Shown: piece after piece, positions 1-8,192 of the stretch | Layout of the letters: each line of letters begins with the position of its first letter | Numbering within the stretch: position 1 is the first letter of the stretch | Origin: Halalkalibacter suaedae | Lineage (GTDB): Bacteria > Bacillota > Bacilli > Bacillales > Bacillaceae_D | Length of the DNA: 64,000 nt | Assembly: GCF_017939705.1 (NCBI RefSeq) | Contig: NZ_JAGKSQ010000001.1 | Location: forward strand, 1-64,000 | Direction of reading: 5' to 3' | Translations under genes and position numbers: made by a program | The notes under the pieces: model-generated | What the model was told of the DNA's origin: nothing | What the model saw: only the letters and a program-made list of their open reading frames with translations | The model's database searches: none

Positions 1-329
1 GTCCCAGTGTGGCCGATCACCCTCTCAGGTCGGCTACGCATCGTCGCCTTGGTAAGCCGTTACCTTACCAACTAGCTAATGCGTCGCGGGCCCATCCTGT
101 AGTGATAGCCGGAGCCATCTTTTAAATGAGAACTATGCAGTTCCTATTATTATCCGGTATTAGCACCGATTTCTCGATGTTATCCCAGTCTACAGGGCAG
201 GTTGCCCACGTGTTACTCACCCGTTCGCCGCTAACCTCTGGGAGCAAGCTCCCATTAGTCCGCTCGACTTGCATGTATTAGGCACGCCGCCAGCGTTCGT
301 CCTGAGCCAGGATCAAACTCTCCATAAAA
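1..329 (-). rRNA. rrs: 16S ribosomal RNA, 5' portion (cut by window start)
   Basis: Read on the minus strand this is the start of a bacterial 16S gene: the universal AGAGTTTGATCCTGGCTCAG site lies near 304-325, followed by the conserved CGCTGGCGGCGTGCCTAATA stretch. Only about the first 330 nt of the molecule are present; the rest continues beyond base 1. The exact mature 5' end is inferred from the B. subtilis 16S end. Confidence 0.98.
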
Positions 330-494
330 TTGGTTTGAGTTTAAATAGCTCAATACTTGTTGCTGACTTTTTAAAAAAGTCTAAATTGACGAGATATCAT
401 TACTGTTGAAATCAACAGTAAAATCTCTATTTCGCTTGGCTTTTGTTCAGTTTTCAAAGAACTCGTTCGCCGCCTGTTCAACAGCGACTTTAAT

Positions 495-523
495 ATCATA
501 ACAAATCTCAATGTCGATGTCAA
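495..523 (-). promoter_or_regulatory. rrn promoter P2
   Basis: On the minus strand a consensus -35 TTGACA (518-523) is followed after 17 bp by TATGAT (495-500). It sits about 170 bp upstream of the 16S gene, ahead of the typical Bacillus rrn leader with the TTTGAAAACTGAACAAA box. Spacing and position fit a strong sigma-A ribosomal promoter. Confidence 0.85.
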
Positions 524-568
524 CAGCTTTTTTCTTTGTCGAAAACAACTCGTTCAGCGACGTTTTTT

Positions 569-598
569 AATATAACACAAAACAAAATATAAATGCAA
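569..598 (-). promoter_or_regulatory. rrn promoter P1
   Basis: The minus strand shows TTGCAT (593-598), an 18-bp spacer and TATATT (569-574), 70 bp upstream of P2. Tandem P1/P2 promoters are usual for Bacillus rrn operons. It begins immediately downstream of the terminator of comGAB. Confidence 0.7.
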
Positions 599-607
599 GA
601 GTTTTTC

Positions 608-660
608 CGAAAAAACATAAGCTAGCCTCTCTCCCCCCTCCAAATGAAGAGAAAGACTAG
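608..660 (-). terminator. terminator after comGB
   Basis: On the minus strand the arms CTAGTCTTTCTC and GAGAGAGGCTAG (649-660 and 622-633) form a hairpin followed a few bases later by a run of six T. It separates comGB from the rrn promoters. Confidence 0.6.
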
Positions 661-676
661 TAAGCTTTCCTACTTC

Positions 677-1714
677 CTAAACATTATTCATCATTTCATA
701 AATAGGCATGAGCGTTAATAAAAATAATAAAAAAACAAATCCACCTACAACTAAAAATGCAACTGGTTGGATTCTTTTCAAGTACTTTTGAATTAAGTAT
801 TCTAATTCCAAATAAAGAATCTCACTGTACTGAATTAAATCTGTAGCTAAATACCCTGTTTTCGATCCATTTTCTAAGACAAATCCTAGTTCCTTCAAAT
901 ATAAAGGTGACACTCTTATTAAATCAGGTAACGTATATCCTTCGCGAAGACCATTCATTAAGTTTATCCCTTCTAATTGAAATAATGAATAATAATTCTG
1001 CTGCTCAAACTGCTGTAAGGATTGCTTAATAGACATCCCCGCACACAAAAGTCTACCTAACTGTAATGAGAAGAAATAAGTAATAAGCGTCTGAAGGAAC
1101 ATACCTAAGATAGGAACGGATATAAAGTGTAAAGCTAAATCGTAAGCCGATTTTGCTTTTAATTTAATATAGTAAAAACCAAAGACCACAAGTAAGGAAA
1201 TGAAAATGAGTGGGAGAGTATAAGGGAGATAGTATACCCCTTGTAGCAAAAGCTCTGAGTATATCGAAGAGGATTGAGTGGTTAGGAAATAAGATTTGAA
1301 ATTCGGAAGGACAAACTGATACATGAACCCAAGTAGAAACAAACAAAAGCTTATTAAAATTAGTGGGTAACTAATTAATTTTAGAAACTGATGTTTAAAT
1401 TTCATTTGTTGCTCTAAATAGGTTCCCGCTTGAATGAAACCTTGAGAAATATCGCCTTGTTTTTCATAAAAATACAGAAAAAGAAGCGTGCTTTTTGGTA
1501 CTTTTATAAGAGAGAAACTCTCGTGAATCGTATAACCTTCCTTGAGATGTGCCAAAACAACATCCAAGCTGTGCTCTATTTGTTTAGGGACATACTGTTT
1601 AATGAAGATGAGGGAAATGTCTAAAGGGTAACCCTGTTCCAACAATCGTCCTATTCTTTTCAAAACATTCGGGATCCTTTTCATAGTATCACTTCTCAAA
1701 TGAAATCTAACCAT
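677..1714 (-). CDS. comGB: competence type II secretion-type membrane protein ComGB
   Basis: A 345-residue polytopic protein of the GspF/PilC/ComGB family, the inner-membrane platform of the competence pseudopilus. The type II secretion F-type layout shows as a soluble N-terminal part, membrane segments near residues 115-140 and 165-190, a repeated soluble half, and a C-terminal membrane segment near 315-340. The ATG overlaps the comGA stop by 8 bp and has GGAGG upstream, so the two genes are translationally coupled. In other Bacilli comGC, GD, GE, GF and GG follow; here a terminator and an rRNA operon follow instead. Identity is firm; whether the pseudopilus is functional depends on genes outside this window. 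Confidence 0.9.
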   Translation of the reverse strand: MVRFHLRSDTMKRIPNVLKRIGRLLEQGYPLDISLIFIKQYVPKQIEHSLDVVLAHLKEGYTIHESFSLIKVPKSTLLFLYFYEKQGDISQGFIQAGTYLEQQMKFKHQFLKLISYPLILISFCLFLLGFMYQFVLPNFKSYFLTTQSSSIYSELLLQGVYYLPYTLPLIFISLLVVFGFYYIKLKAKSAYDLALHFISVPILGMFLQTLITYFFSLQLGRLLCAGMSIKQSLQQFEQQNYYSLFQLEGINLMNGLREGYTLPDLIRVSPLYLKELGFVLENGSKTGYLATDLIQYSEILYLELEYLIQKYLKRIQPVAFLVVGGFVFLLFLLTLMPIYEMMNNV

Positions 1715-2759
1715 TTAGAAACCTCCATAGCTCTTTTTCACTAAGAAAGCCGAGGGCCCAAGCCTTTTTTGCTTGTTTTATCAATTCACTTTTATCCCCT
1801 TCCTGCTTCTCTATTGCATTAGTTAGTTGTTTGCCCCTTAACACACTAAATAAGGCCCCTCTTGCCTTATCACGGTACTTTTTGCAGGTAATACTACATT
1901 CTCCATCACAGAACCAACAATAGGTTGTTACTAACTGCTGAGTTGAGACCAATCTACAACACTCAGCTAAATCTTTCGGATCTACACCCAGGTTCATCAT
2001 TCTCATTATTGCCGAGTAACAAGTATTTGCATGAACAGTTGCCAGAACTAAATGCCCTGTAAGTGAAGCTCGAATGGCAAGGGACGCTGTTATCTCATCT
2101 CGGATCTCTCCAATTAGTATTACATCTGGATCGTGCCTAAGGCTTGCTCTAAGAACCGTCTCATACGTCAGTCCAGCTTTGAGATTGATCTCTGCCTGAA
2201 CAACATTAGTTAGGGGACGTTCTACAGGATCTTCAATTGTAATAATAGACTTACATTCCAGCTGGGTGATTTGTTCGATTAGTGCATACATTGTTGTCGA
2301 TTTTCCTGAACCGGTAGGACCCGAAAAAAGACATAAGCCACTTGTGAAAGAACAAACATCGTCCAGGACCGATTTCATTTTGGGAAGAATAGATAGAGAA
2401 GTGATTGAATAGGGGGTTGTGTGTGGGAGAATTCGAATTACTAGGCTTTCCTTATCTCTATTAGGTAATGTTGAGAGTCGAAGAGAATAGATTGAGGATT
2501 GTTTACGATGCTGCATTGCGGAGCTTTGTGGCTTACGCTTTTCACCAATATCCATGCCTGAACGATACTTTAAATGGCTAATCAGTCTTTCGCCAATACT
2601 CAGTTTCAGTTCTTTCCATTTTTCAAATCGACCATGGAGGCGATAAAAAATAAGACATTGCTTACTTTCAGACAGGAAGTGAATATCTGTGGCTTTACTA
2701 CTTATCGCTTCATCAATTAAAGATAAACTAAACCGTTCAATATCTTGCAACAACTTCAC
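1707..2759 (-). CDS. comGA: competence traffic ATPase ComGA
   Basis: Cytosolic GspE/PilB-type ATPase that powers competence pseudopilus assembly. Visible features are the N-terminal KATDIHF motif, MDIGEKRKPQ, Walker A GPTGSGKST, the Asp box (TIEDPVE), Walker B ILIGEIRD, the His box (GHLVLATVHA) and a late Cys group (CWFCDGEC) as in B. subtilis ComGA. I place the start at GTG 2759, which has AGGA upstream and gives an N-terminus like B. subtilis ComGA; nearby TTG codons at 2753 and 2750 are alternatives. I saw no exact ComK box (AAAA-N5-TTTT) in the short region between this gene and the tRNA. Confidence 0.92.
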   Translation of the reverse strand: MKLLQDIERFSLSLIDEAISSKATDIHFLSESKQCLIFYRLHGRFEKWKELKLSIGERLISHLKYRSGMDIGEKRKPQSSAMQHRKQSSIYSLRLSTLPNRDKESLVIRILPHTTPYSITSLSILPKMKSVLDDVCSFTSGLCLFSGPTGSGKSTTMYALIEQITQLECKSIITIEDPVERPLTNVVQAEINLKAGLTYETVLRASLRHDPDVILIGEIRDEITASLAIRASLTGHLVLATVHANTCYSAIMRMMNLGVDPKDLAECCRLVSTQQLVTTYCWFCDGECSITCKKYRDKARGALFSVLRGKQLTNAIEKQEGDKSELIKQAKKAWALGFLSEKELWRFLNG

Positions 2760-2876
2760 CTCTTTCCTTATATATATAAAATACATTCTACAATATAAAT
2801 TGATTTCCTTTTTTGTGTATATTGTTTTTTCAAAACGTCTATACTATTTATTGTCGGGCAGGAAAGTATTAATCGA

Positions 2877-2948
2877 TGGGCTATCGCCAAGTGGTAAGGC
2901 AACAGACTTTGACTCTGTTATGCGTTGGTTCGAATCCAGCTAGCCCAG
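2877..2948 (+). tRNA. tRNA-Gln (UUG anticodon)
   Basis: A 72-nt cloverleaf without encoded CCA. The acceptor arms TGGGCTA and TAGCCCA pair exactly, the anticodon stem ACAGA/TCTGT encloses the loop CTTTGAC giving anticodon TTG, and the T arm contains GGTTCGAATCC. It closely resembles the Bacillus tRNA-Gln. A terminator follows at once. Confidence 0.96.
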
Positions 2949-2953
2949 TCATG

Positions 2954-2990
2954 AAAAGCCAAGAGGATCATCCTCTTGGCTTTTTCATTT
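2954..2990 (+). terminator. terminator after tRNA-Gln
   Basis: Perfect hairpin with arms AAAAGCCAAGAGGA and TCCTCTTGGCTTTT, a 3-nt loop and a run of T. It ends the tRNA transcript 6 nt after the tRNA 3' end. Confidence 0.9.
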
Positions 2991-3052
2991 GTTCATAATT
3001 CATTATGACAAGCATATGGTTACAGTGAATTCTTTTTTATAGAGGTGTTCTT

Positions 3053-3547
3053 ATGAGAATCTTAAGAGAGTTTAGGGAATTTGCTGTGCGAGGAAATGTC
3101 GTTGACTTGAGTATCGGAGTGATTATCGGAACGACATTTGCCAAAATCATTGAATCACTTGTTGATGACGTAATTATGCCGCCATTTAGTCTGCTATTTG
3201 GACAAGTTGATTTTTCTAATTTGTATTTAAACCTCTCTGATAGGCGTTTTAATACTTTTGCTGAAGCTGAAGAGGCTGGAGTCCCTATGTTAAATTACGG
3301 AATATTCTTAAACCACGCTGTTCATTTTATAATCGTTGCTTTCGTTTTATTTTTAGTTGTCCGCCAAATTAATCGCATACGAAGACCAGATGAAGACCCA
3401 TTACTCGAAATGAAGACAAAGAAATGTCCGCATTGTTGTAATACTATTGCTTTTAAAGCGACGAAATGTCCATTCTGTACGTCATCACTTAAAGATCCAC
3501 GAACTAATTCTTCTTACTCATATGAAAAGCGAAAATCATCGTTTTGA
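3053..3547 (+). CDS. mscL: large-conductance mechanosensitive channel MscL with C-terminal zinc ribbon
   Basis: A stretch-activated release channel for hypo-osmotic shock. Residues 1-105 are typical MscL: an N-terminal amphipathic helix (REFAVRGNVVDLSIGVIIG), TM1, a periplasmic loop, TM2 (HFIIVAFVLFLVVRQINR), then a basic segment. The protein is 164 residues where the family is usually about 120-150. The extra C-terminus carries two CPxC pairs (CPHC and CPFC) typical of a cytoplasmic zinc ribbon. RBS AGAGGTG precedes the ATG. The 3' end overlaps the convergent HNH gene by 12 bp. Confidence 0.93.
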   Translation: MRILREFREFAVRGNVVDLSIGVIIGTTFAKIIESLVDDVIMPPFSLLFGQVDFSNLYLNLSDRRFNTFAEAEEAGVPMLNYGIFLNHAVHFIIVAFVLFLVVRQINRIRRPDEDPLLEMKTKKCPHCCNTIAFKATKCPFCTSSLKDPRTNSSYSYEKRKSSF

Positions 3548-3841
3548 TTTTCGCTTTCTTTCATTAGACTTCTTTATTCTGATTAAACTTGTTGAAGGTT
3601 GTTTTCTTATCCATTTAATAAAACGTTTTAATTCTTCATCATCCCTCAGTCTCTCAATAGAGGTTAATCGCTCACAAATTTCCTTATTCGTGTAAAGAGC
3701 ATGAATTTGTTTGTGGCAAGGAATACATAGTTGGACTGTCGGGAGGAACGTTCCACCTTCCTCCTTTGGGGTTAAATGATGAATCGTAAGCTCTACATCC
3801 TGTCGTTCACATAACTCACATTGTCCGACTCTCTTTTTCAT
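3536..3841 (-). CDS. HNH endonuclease family protein (YisB-like)
   Basis: A 101-residue protein with a complete small HNH module: CELC at residues 8-11, the IHHLTPKEEGGT histidine core near 20-31, and CIPCHKQIHALYT near 39-51. These are the zinc ligands and catalytic histidines of HNH nucleases. The C-terminus is lysine- and arginine-rich. It resembles B. subtilis YisB, a small HNH protein of unknown function. It stands alone, convergent with mscL. Confidence 0.82.
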   Translation of the reverse strand: MKKRVGQCELCERQDVELTIHHLTPKEEGGTFLPTVQLCIPCHKQIHALYTNKEICERLTSIERLRDDEELKRFIKWIRKQPSTSLIRIKKSNERKRKSKR

Positions 3842-3888
3842 AACGCTCCCCTTGTTACAAGAAGTTGGAAAATAACATTAGTGATCAG

Positions 3889-4080
3889 TTAATTCCCGCT
3901 TTGTTCATCCGGTACTCTGCTCTTCCTTATCTGTCCGTAGGCAATTACTATATAATTCAACCCAATGATAAATGCGATGAACGGTCCAAACAGAAACTGT
4001 CCTTCAATGAAGAACCCCATCAAGAAAAGAGTCATTGCAATTCCTGTAACGAGACAACCTAAAAGAAAAAATGATAGCAT
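3889..4080 (-). CDS. small membrane protein, function unknown
   Basis: A 63-residue protein with two hydrophobic segments (about residues 2-25 and 28-48) and a short charged tail. The start is supported by AAGGAGGG about 10 nt upstream. No family recognised. It is divergent from the helicase gene and probably transcribed in the same direction as the downstream HNH gene. Confidence 0.6.
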   Translation of the reverse strand: MLSFFLLGCLVTGIAMTLFLMGFFIEGQFLFGPFIAFIIGLNYIVIAYGQIRKSRVPDEQSGN

Positions 4081-4205
4081 CCATTTTCCCTCCTTTTATG
4101 TCAATTAATTTTATTTACCTTTAAACTTTCAAAAAAAAGAATCCACACTTACGTCTAAATTTGCTACGATAGATGTGATGGCTGAACGAGAGGAGAACTG
4201 ATTTC

Positions 4206-6533
4206 ATGCAAGTAGCATACTATCAAGAAAACGTAATTAGTTTATCCACCTTCGAAAGAGAAAAGTGGCAACAATTGTATAATGCTAGTATTCGTCAACA
4301 AGTCACATGTATACATTGCCAAAGCCCAATGCGGTTTCAAATAAGCATTTGCGAGCCACCAACATTTATTCATACGAGAGCGACAGAAGAATGTATACAC
4401 ACTGCTAAGGTAATGGAAACGAAATTATCGAACAAACTAAATGAAGCAGAAATTGAAATAAACAACATAAATGGGTTTAACCTACCTGTAAAGAAAACAA
4501 TTACTGATAGTCAGTCTGAACATGAAGGCCATTGGAAAGAGCCAGAAAATGCACGTGCATTACCAACCTTTAACAAGACTCACTCCTCAACCCATTCATG
4601 GACAGGCTATCGTCAAACATTAGCAGACAGTGGAATCTTGCTTGATGATGCACAGTGGTCCGCCGTTACGACTACTGAAGGGCCTCTACTCATATTAGCT
4701 GGTGCGGGTAGCGGAAAAACAAGAGTACTTACAACGAGAACTGCATATATGCTCACTGAGCTTCACTATGCACCTAAAGAGTTCATTCTCGTTACGTTTA
4801 CTGCAAAGGCTGCAAAAGAAATGAAAGAACGTATGGCAATATACCCTGGAATTGATGCTTCCATTCTCCGGCAATTGATGATCGGGACCTTCCATAGTAT
4901 ATTCTATAAAATTTTACTCCATCATGATCCACAAACCTGGGCACCTTCATCCCTCTTAAAGATGGACTGGCAAAGACAAGCCATGATTAAAGAAGCCGGC
5001 CGAGAAATAACCCTTGATGAAAAAGAGTTTGCTTTTGATCAAGCCTTGACACAAATAAGCTGGTGGAAAAATCATCTTCTTTCACCAGAACAGGTCGAAG
5101 CAACTAGTCCATGGGAAGAAAAGGTATCATACTTATACAAACGCTATGAAGAGATGAGAAAATCAAAAGGAATGTTTGACTTTGATGACATGCTTTTAGG
5201 TGTATATGACCTCTTTCTTGAACAACCTCAGATACTACAACGATACCAAAAACGGTTCTCCTATGTTTCTGTAGACGAATTTCAAGATACAAACAAAGTT
5301 CAATATGAGCTGTTAACGATGCTGACCAAATCTAAGAATATTTGCGTTGTTGGAGATGATGACCAGTCAATCTACGCGTTCCGTGGAAGTGATCCAACGT
5401 ATATCCTGAATTTCAATCGTGCCTATCCGAATGCAAAGACAGTTATTTTGGACCAGAATTACCGTTCAAATCATGAAATTGTCTCGGTTGCCAATAACGT
5501 CATTGCGACAAATCGAACAAGATTCCAAAAAGAATTGGTTGCACAGCGATCGACCACCAACGTTCCTTTTCTTTTTTTTCCATACGATGAAGAAGAAGAA
5601 GCAACGATGATTGTTACAGATATGAAACAAAAAATTGAAAAAGGAAGCAAGCCTTCAGATTTCGCTATTCTGTTTAGAACAAACACATCTGCCCGTGCTT
5701 TAGTTGAGCGATTAATTGAATCAACTCTACCATTTCAACTCGAAATTGATGGTGAATCCTTTTATCGTCGCAAAGCAGTCCGCAAAGTGTTGTCCTATAT
5801 GAAGTTATCAATCAATCCTGATGATACTGAAGCAATTAAAGAATTAATTGGGGCACTTTTCTTAAAGCAACAGGTTGTCCAAGAGGTGAAAGCTCTTAGC
5901 ATTATTAATGATTGTACACTTGTTGAAGCCCTTCCTCTTATTCAGGGACTGCAGCCTTTTCAGCTAAAAAAACTTCAGTCCTTACCTGGAAAGTTCAAAG
6001 AGTTAATAAAACAATCTCCTCTAGACGCAATTAACTTTATTGAACAGGAAATGGGCTTTGCTGATTATGTAAAGAAGCAAGGCAACGAAGGAAACAAGAT
6101 GGAACGTGGTTCAGATGATGTTCGGGACTTAAAGGTCGTTGCTAACCTTCATGAAACGATTGTTGGTTTTTTAGATTATATTAATCATATGATCGCAAAA
6201 TATGATGAACACCGAACTCAAAAAACAACTGACGAAGCGATTCAGCTTTTAACTATTCATCGCTCCAAAGGTCTTGAGTATAACCATGTTTATATTGTTG
6301 GTGCAGTTGAAGGTGGCCTTCCTCATGATTATGCACTTGATGCATGGCGTGAGGGCAATGACAAACCTCTTGAGGAAGAACGGAGATTGATGTATGTCGC
6401 AATGACAAGGGCGATTGACACATTAGCGATCTCTATCCCTTCTAGACGAAAAGGCAAAAAGGCTATTCGCTCACGTTTCGCTCGAGAGTTAAATCGGTTA
6501 GCAGCATCGACTAAATCAACTGTGAGAGGATAA
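4206..6533 (+). CDS. yjcD: UvrD/PcrA-family ATP-dependent DNA helicase (YjcD type)
   Basis: A 775-residue superfamily 1A helicase. Core motifs in order: LAGAGSGKT (Walker A, near residue 165), TFTAKAAKEM (Ia), GTFHS, VDEFQDTN (Walker B, near 355), GDDDQSIYAFRGS (III), QNYRS (IV), TIHRSKGLEYNHV (V) and EERRLMYVAMTRA (VI). The first 140 residues are not part of a PcrA core: they hold a Cys/His cluster (C35, C38, C49, H56, C63) and a polar linker. This N-terminus resembles that of CoiA encoded at 20.7 kb. It is followed 5 nt later by an HD-domain gene, so the two are probably an operon. Exact role (repair or recombination) is inferred from family. Confidence 0.88.
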   Translation: MQVAYYQENVISLSTFEREKWQQLYNASIRQQVTCIHCQSPMRFQISICEPPTFIHTRATEECIHTAKVMETKLSNKLNEAEIEINNINGFNLPVKKTITDSQSEHEGHWKEPENARALPTFNKTHSSTHSWTGYRQTLADSGILLDDAQWSAVTTTEGPLLILAGAGSGKTRVLTTRTAYMLTELHYAPKEFILVTFTAKAAKEMKERMAIYPGIDASILRQLMIGTFHSIFYKILLHHDPQTWAPSSLLKMDWQRQAMIKEAGREITLDEKEFAFDQALTQISWWKNHLLSPEQVEATSPWEEKVSYLYKRYEEMRKSKGMFDFDDMLLGVYDLFLEQPQILQRYQKRFSYVSVDEFQDTNKVQYELLTMLTKSKNICVVGDDDQSIYAFRGSDPTYILNFNRAYPNAKTVILDQNYRSNHEIVSVANNVIATNRTRFQKELVAQRSTTNVPFLFFPYDEEEEATMIVTDMKQKIEKGSKPSDFAILFRTNTSARALVERLIESTLPFQLEIDGESFYRRKAVRKVLSYMKLSINPDDTEAIKELIGALFLKQQVVQEVKALSIINDCTLVEALPLIQGLQPFQLKKLQSLPGKFKELIKQSPLDAINFIEQEMGFADYVKKQGNEGNKMERGSDDVRDLKVVANLHETIVGFLDYINHMIAKYDEHRTQKTTDEAIQLLTIHRSKGLEYNHVYIVGAVEGGLPHDYALDAWREGNDKPLEEERRLMYVAMTRAIDTLAISIPSRRKGKKAIRSRFARELNRLAASTKSTVRG

Positions 6534-6538
6534 ATGCC

Positions 6539-7183
6539 ATGAATAATAAAATCATTTCAGATACAGAAGCATGGGTGATGGTGCAACTTAAGCATGAATC
6601 TTCTGGCCATGATTGGGAACATATTAGACGTGTGACAAGACAAGCCCAAGAAATTGCAGCAATCGAGGGGGGGAGCATGCTAATTGTTACATTAGCCTCT
6701 CTACTTCATGATTTAATCGACGATAAGGTCGTTGCAGATGAAATTGAAGGGATTCAGCAGGTGACAAACTGGCTACAAAAGATGGATATAGATGAGTCCG
6801 ATCGTCAGCATATCCTCACTATTATTAAGACGATCTCATTTAAAGGTGGAGGTCAAAAGCCAGTTGAATCATTGGAAGCTCAAATTGTTCAAGATGCAGA
6901 TAGACTTGATGCCTTAGGTGCCATCGGAGTTGCCCGAACATTTATGTATGCTGGAAACAAAGGTCACCAAATGTATAACCCAGAATTCGCCCACCGTGAT
7001 ACGATGACGGTCGATGAATATCGTAAAATCCCTTCTAGTGCGGTTGGTCATTTTTATGAAAAACTACTTAGACTAAAGGATTTAATGAACACAAAAGAAG
7101 GAAAAAAACGTGCTGAAAAAAGGCATCACTTTCTTGAAGAATTCCTTCAGCAGTTCTTTCATGAATGGGGTGAAAGACCTTAA
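6539..7183 (+). CDS. HD-domain phosphohydrolase (YpgQ/YedJ-like)
   Basis: A 214-residue HD-superfamily metal-dependent phosphohydrolase. The metal ligands appear as H24 (GHDWEHIRR), the LLHDLIDD HD pair near residue 57, and VQDADRLDALGAIG near 121. Length and order match B. subtilis YpgQ, for which nucleotide pyrophosphohydrolase activity is known; substrate here is inferred. The RBS (AGAGGA) lies in the last codons of the helicase, indicating translational coupling. A long repeat follows its stop. Confidence 0.82.
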   Translation: MNNKIISDTEAWVMVQLKHESSGHDWEHIRRVTRQAQEIAAIEGGSMLIVTLASLLHDLIDDKVVADEIEGIQQVTNWLQKMDIDESDRQHILTIIKTISFKGGGQKPVESLEAQIVQDADRLDALGAIGVARTFMYAGNKGHQMYNPEFAHRDTMTVDEYRKIPSSAVGHFYEKLLRLKDLMNTKEGKKRAEKRHHFLEEFLQQFFHEWGERP

Positions 7184-7219
7184 ATATACACGCACTATTA
7201 CTATTCTCATATTCTTAAA

Positions 7220-7640
7220 GAGGCTGGGACATAACTAAAGTGTCTAACTTAAAAACCGAGCAAGCAATCATGTAGCGGATGAAATATACGTAGACTCCCG
7301 CGGGATGATAAAGAGACCACTGAAAAAGTCCCTTTGAGCAGATTCGAGGAAGAAGCAATGGCTCCACTCGTTGCACGTCTGCTATGAGAAACCCACTCAT
7401 AGCAAGGCTTAAGACAATGCAACGGTTTCGCTCATTGCTTAAAGGCCACTAAAAAAGGTGGAAATCACACCTTTTTTAGTGGCCTCATGATAAAGCCAAA
7501 GGTGAGGCCCCGCAGTGCAGAAGCACGAGGAGTCTCACCGGCTTCCCGCGGAAAGCGAAGTATATTTCAGGAGCAGTTTATGTCCGCTAACTACCATTGT
7601 TCGAATTTTCTATTAGTTAAATCACTTTTGTCCCAGCCTC
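7220..7640. repeat. dispersed structured repeat, copy A (interrupted by a MITE)
   Basis: Copy of the repeat family also at 34960, 41406, 47514 and 52370. It begins GAGGCTGGGACATAAC and ends TTTTGTCCCAGCCTC, giving imperfect terminal inverted repeats. The body contains GAAATATACGTAGACTCC and the complementary right-hand arm GAAGTATATTTCAGGAG, so the transcript would fold into one long hairpin. Without the 182 bp of nested element plus duplication it would be about 239 bp. It fills the gap between the convergent genes at 6539-7183 and 7656-8042. Confidence 0.9.
7313..7486. mobile_element. MITE-like element nested in repeat copy A
   Basis: A 174-bp non-coding insert. Its ends GAGACCACTGAAAAAG and, read from the other side, GAGGCCACTAAAAAAG are imperfect terminal inverted repeats (14 of 16 match). 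It is flanked by 8-bp direct repeats ATGATAAA (7305-7312 and 7487-7494); uninterrupted copy B has the near-identical ATCATAAA once. A further internal copy of the terminal motif at 7443 forms a strong hairpin with the right end (arms AGGCCACTAAAAAAGGTG and its complement). No transposase is encoded, so movement would be in trans. Confidence 0.8.
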
Positions 7641-7655
7641 TTAAACAAATACATG

Positions 7656-8042
7656 TTAATTCTCCGACATTTTCACCGATTCTACTTGATCAAGATTAAA
7701 TTCCAATCGTTGTTCAGGGTTAGCTTCTGTTTGGCAAAATACTAAGTTTCCTTCGACACTTACCGTTCCTGTATAAACCGCATCAGCTACTTTCAAATCA
7801 AGCTTATTCCCTTGATTCTGTTGCAGCAACTGGAGTTGGTCTTCCATCAATATTCCTTCTTGGATCTTGGCTAAATTCACTTCATATTCCTGTTCATTGG
7901 ATCCCAGTAATTCCTCCACCTGTTCCTCAACAGATTCCTCTTCATTTTTCCACTTATGATAAACAAATAACTGGTTTTCTGCCTCAACCTCGATTTCCTT
8001 TGGCTGGTAGATATACAATAATGGGAATGCACGTTTTGTCAT
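7656..8042 (-). CDS. CotO-like spore coat family protein, candidate
   Basis: A 128-residue acidic, glutamine-rich protein. The N-terminal PLLYIYQP resembles the opening of CotO-family coat proteins, and the C-terminal third (VYTGTVSVEGNLVFCQ...LEFNLDQVESV) looks like a small beta fold. In B. subtilis cotO lies next to fabI, and fabI is 0.5 kb away here, which supports the call. RBS GGAAGGAG precedes the ATG. It could instead be an unrelated hypothetical; homology is from pattern only. Confidence 0.55.
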   Translation of the reverse strand: MTKRAFPLLYIYQPKEIEVEAENQLFVYHKWKNEEESVEEQVEELLGSNEQEYEVNLAKIQEGILMEDQLQLLQQNQGNKLDLKVADAVYTGTVSVEGNLVFCQTEANPEQRLEFNLDQVESVKMSEN

Positions 8043-8192
8043 GTCGCAAGCTCTCCTTCCCTTTAAATGATTTATATAATCACTATACGAGACGAGGACT
8101 AATAGTATGAGTCATCTTTGAAATAATTAACATGACTAAATATGGATAAGCCTCATATACTTTACAAATCATTTCTAGTTAGGGGTGTCAAA

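Noticed and set aside
2689-2943. An open frame on the plus strand across the comGA start and tRNA-Gln
   Set aside because: It overlaps the comGA 5' end and most of a clear tRNA gene and has no RBS.
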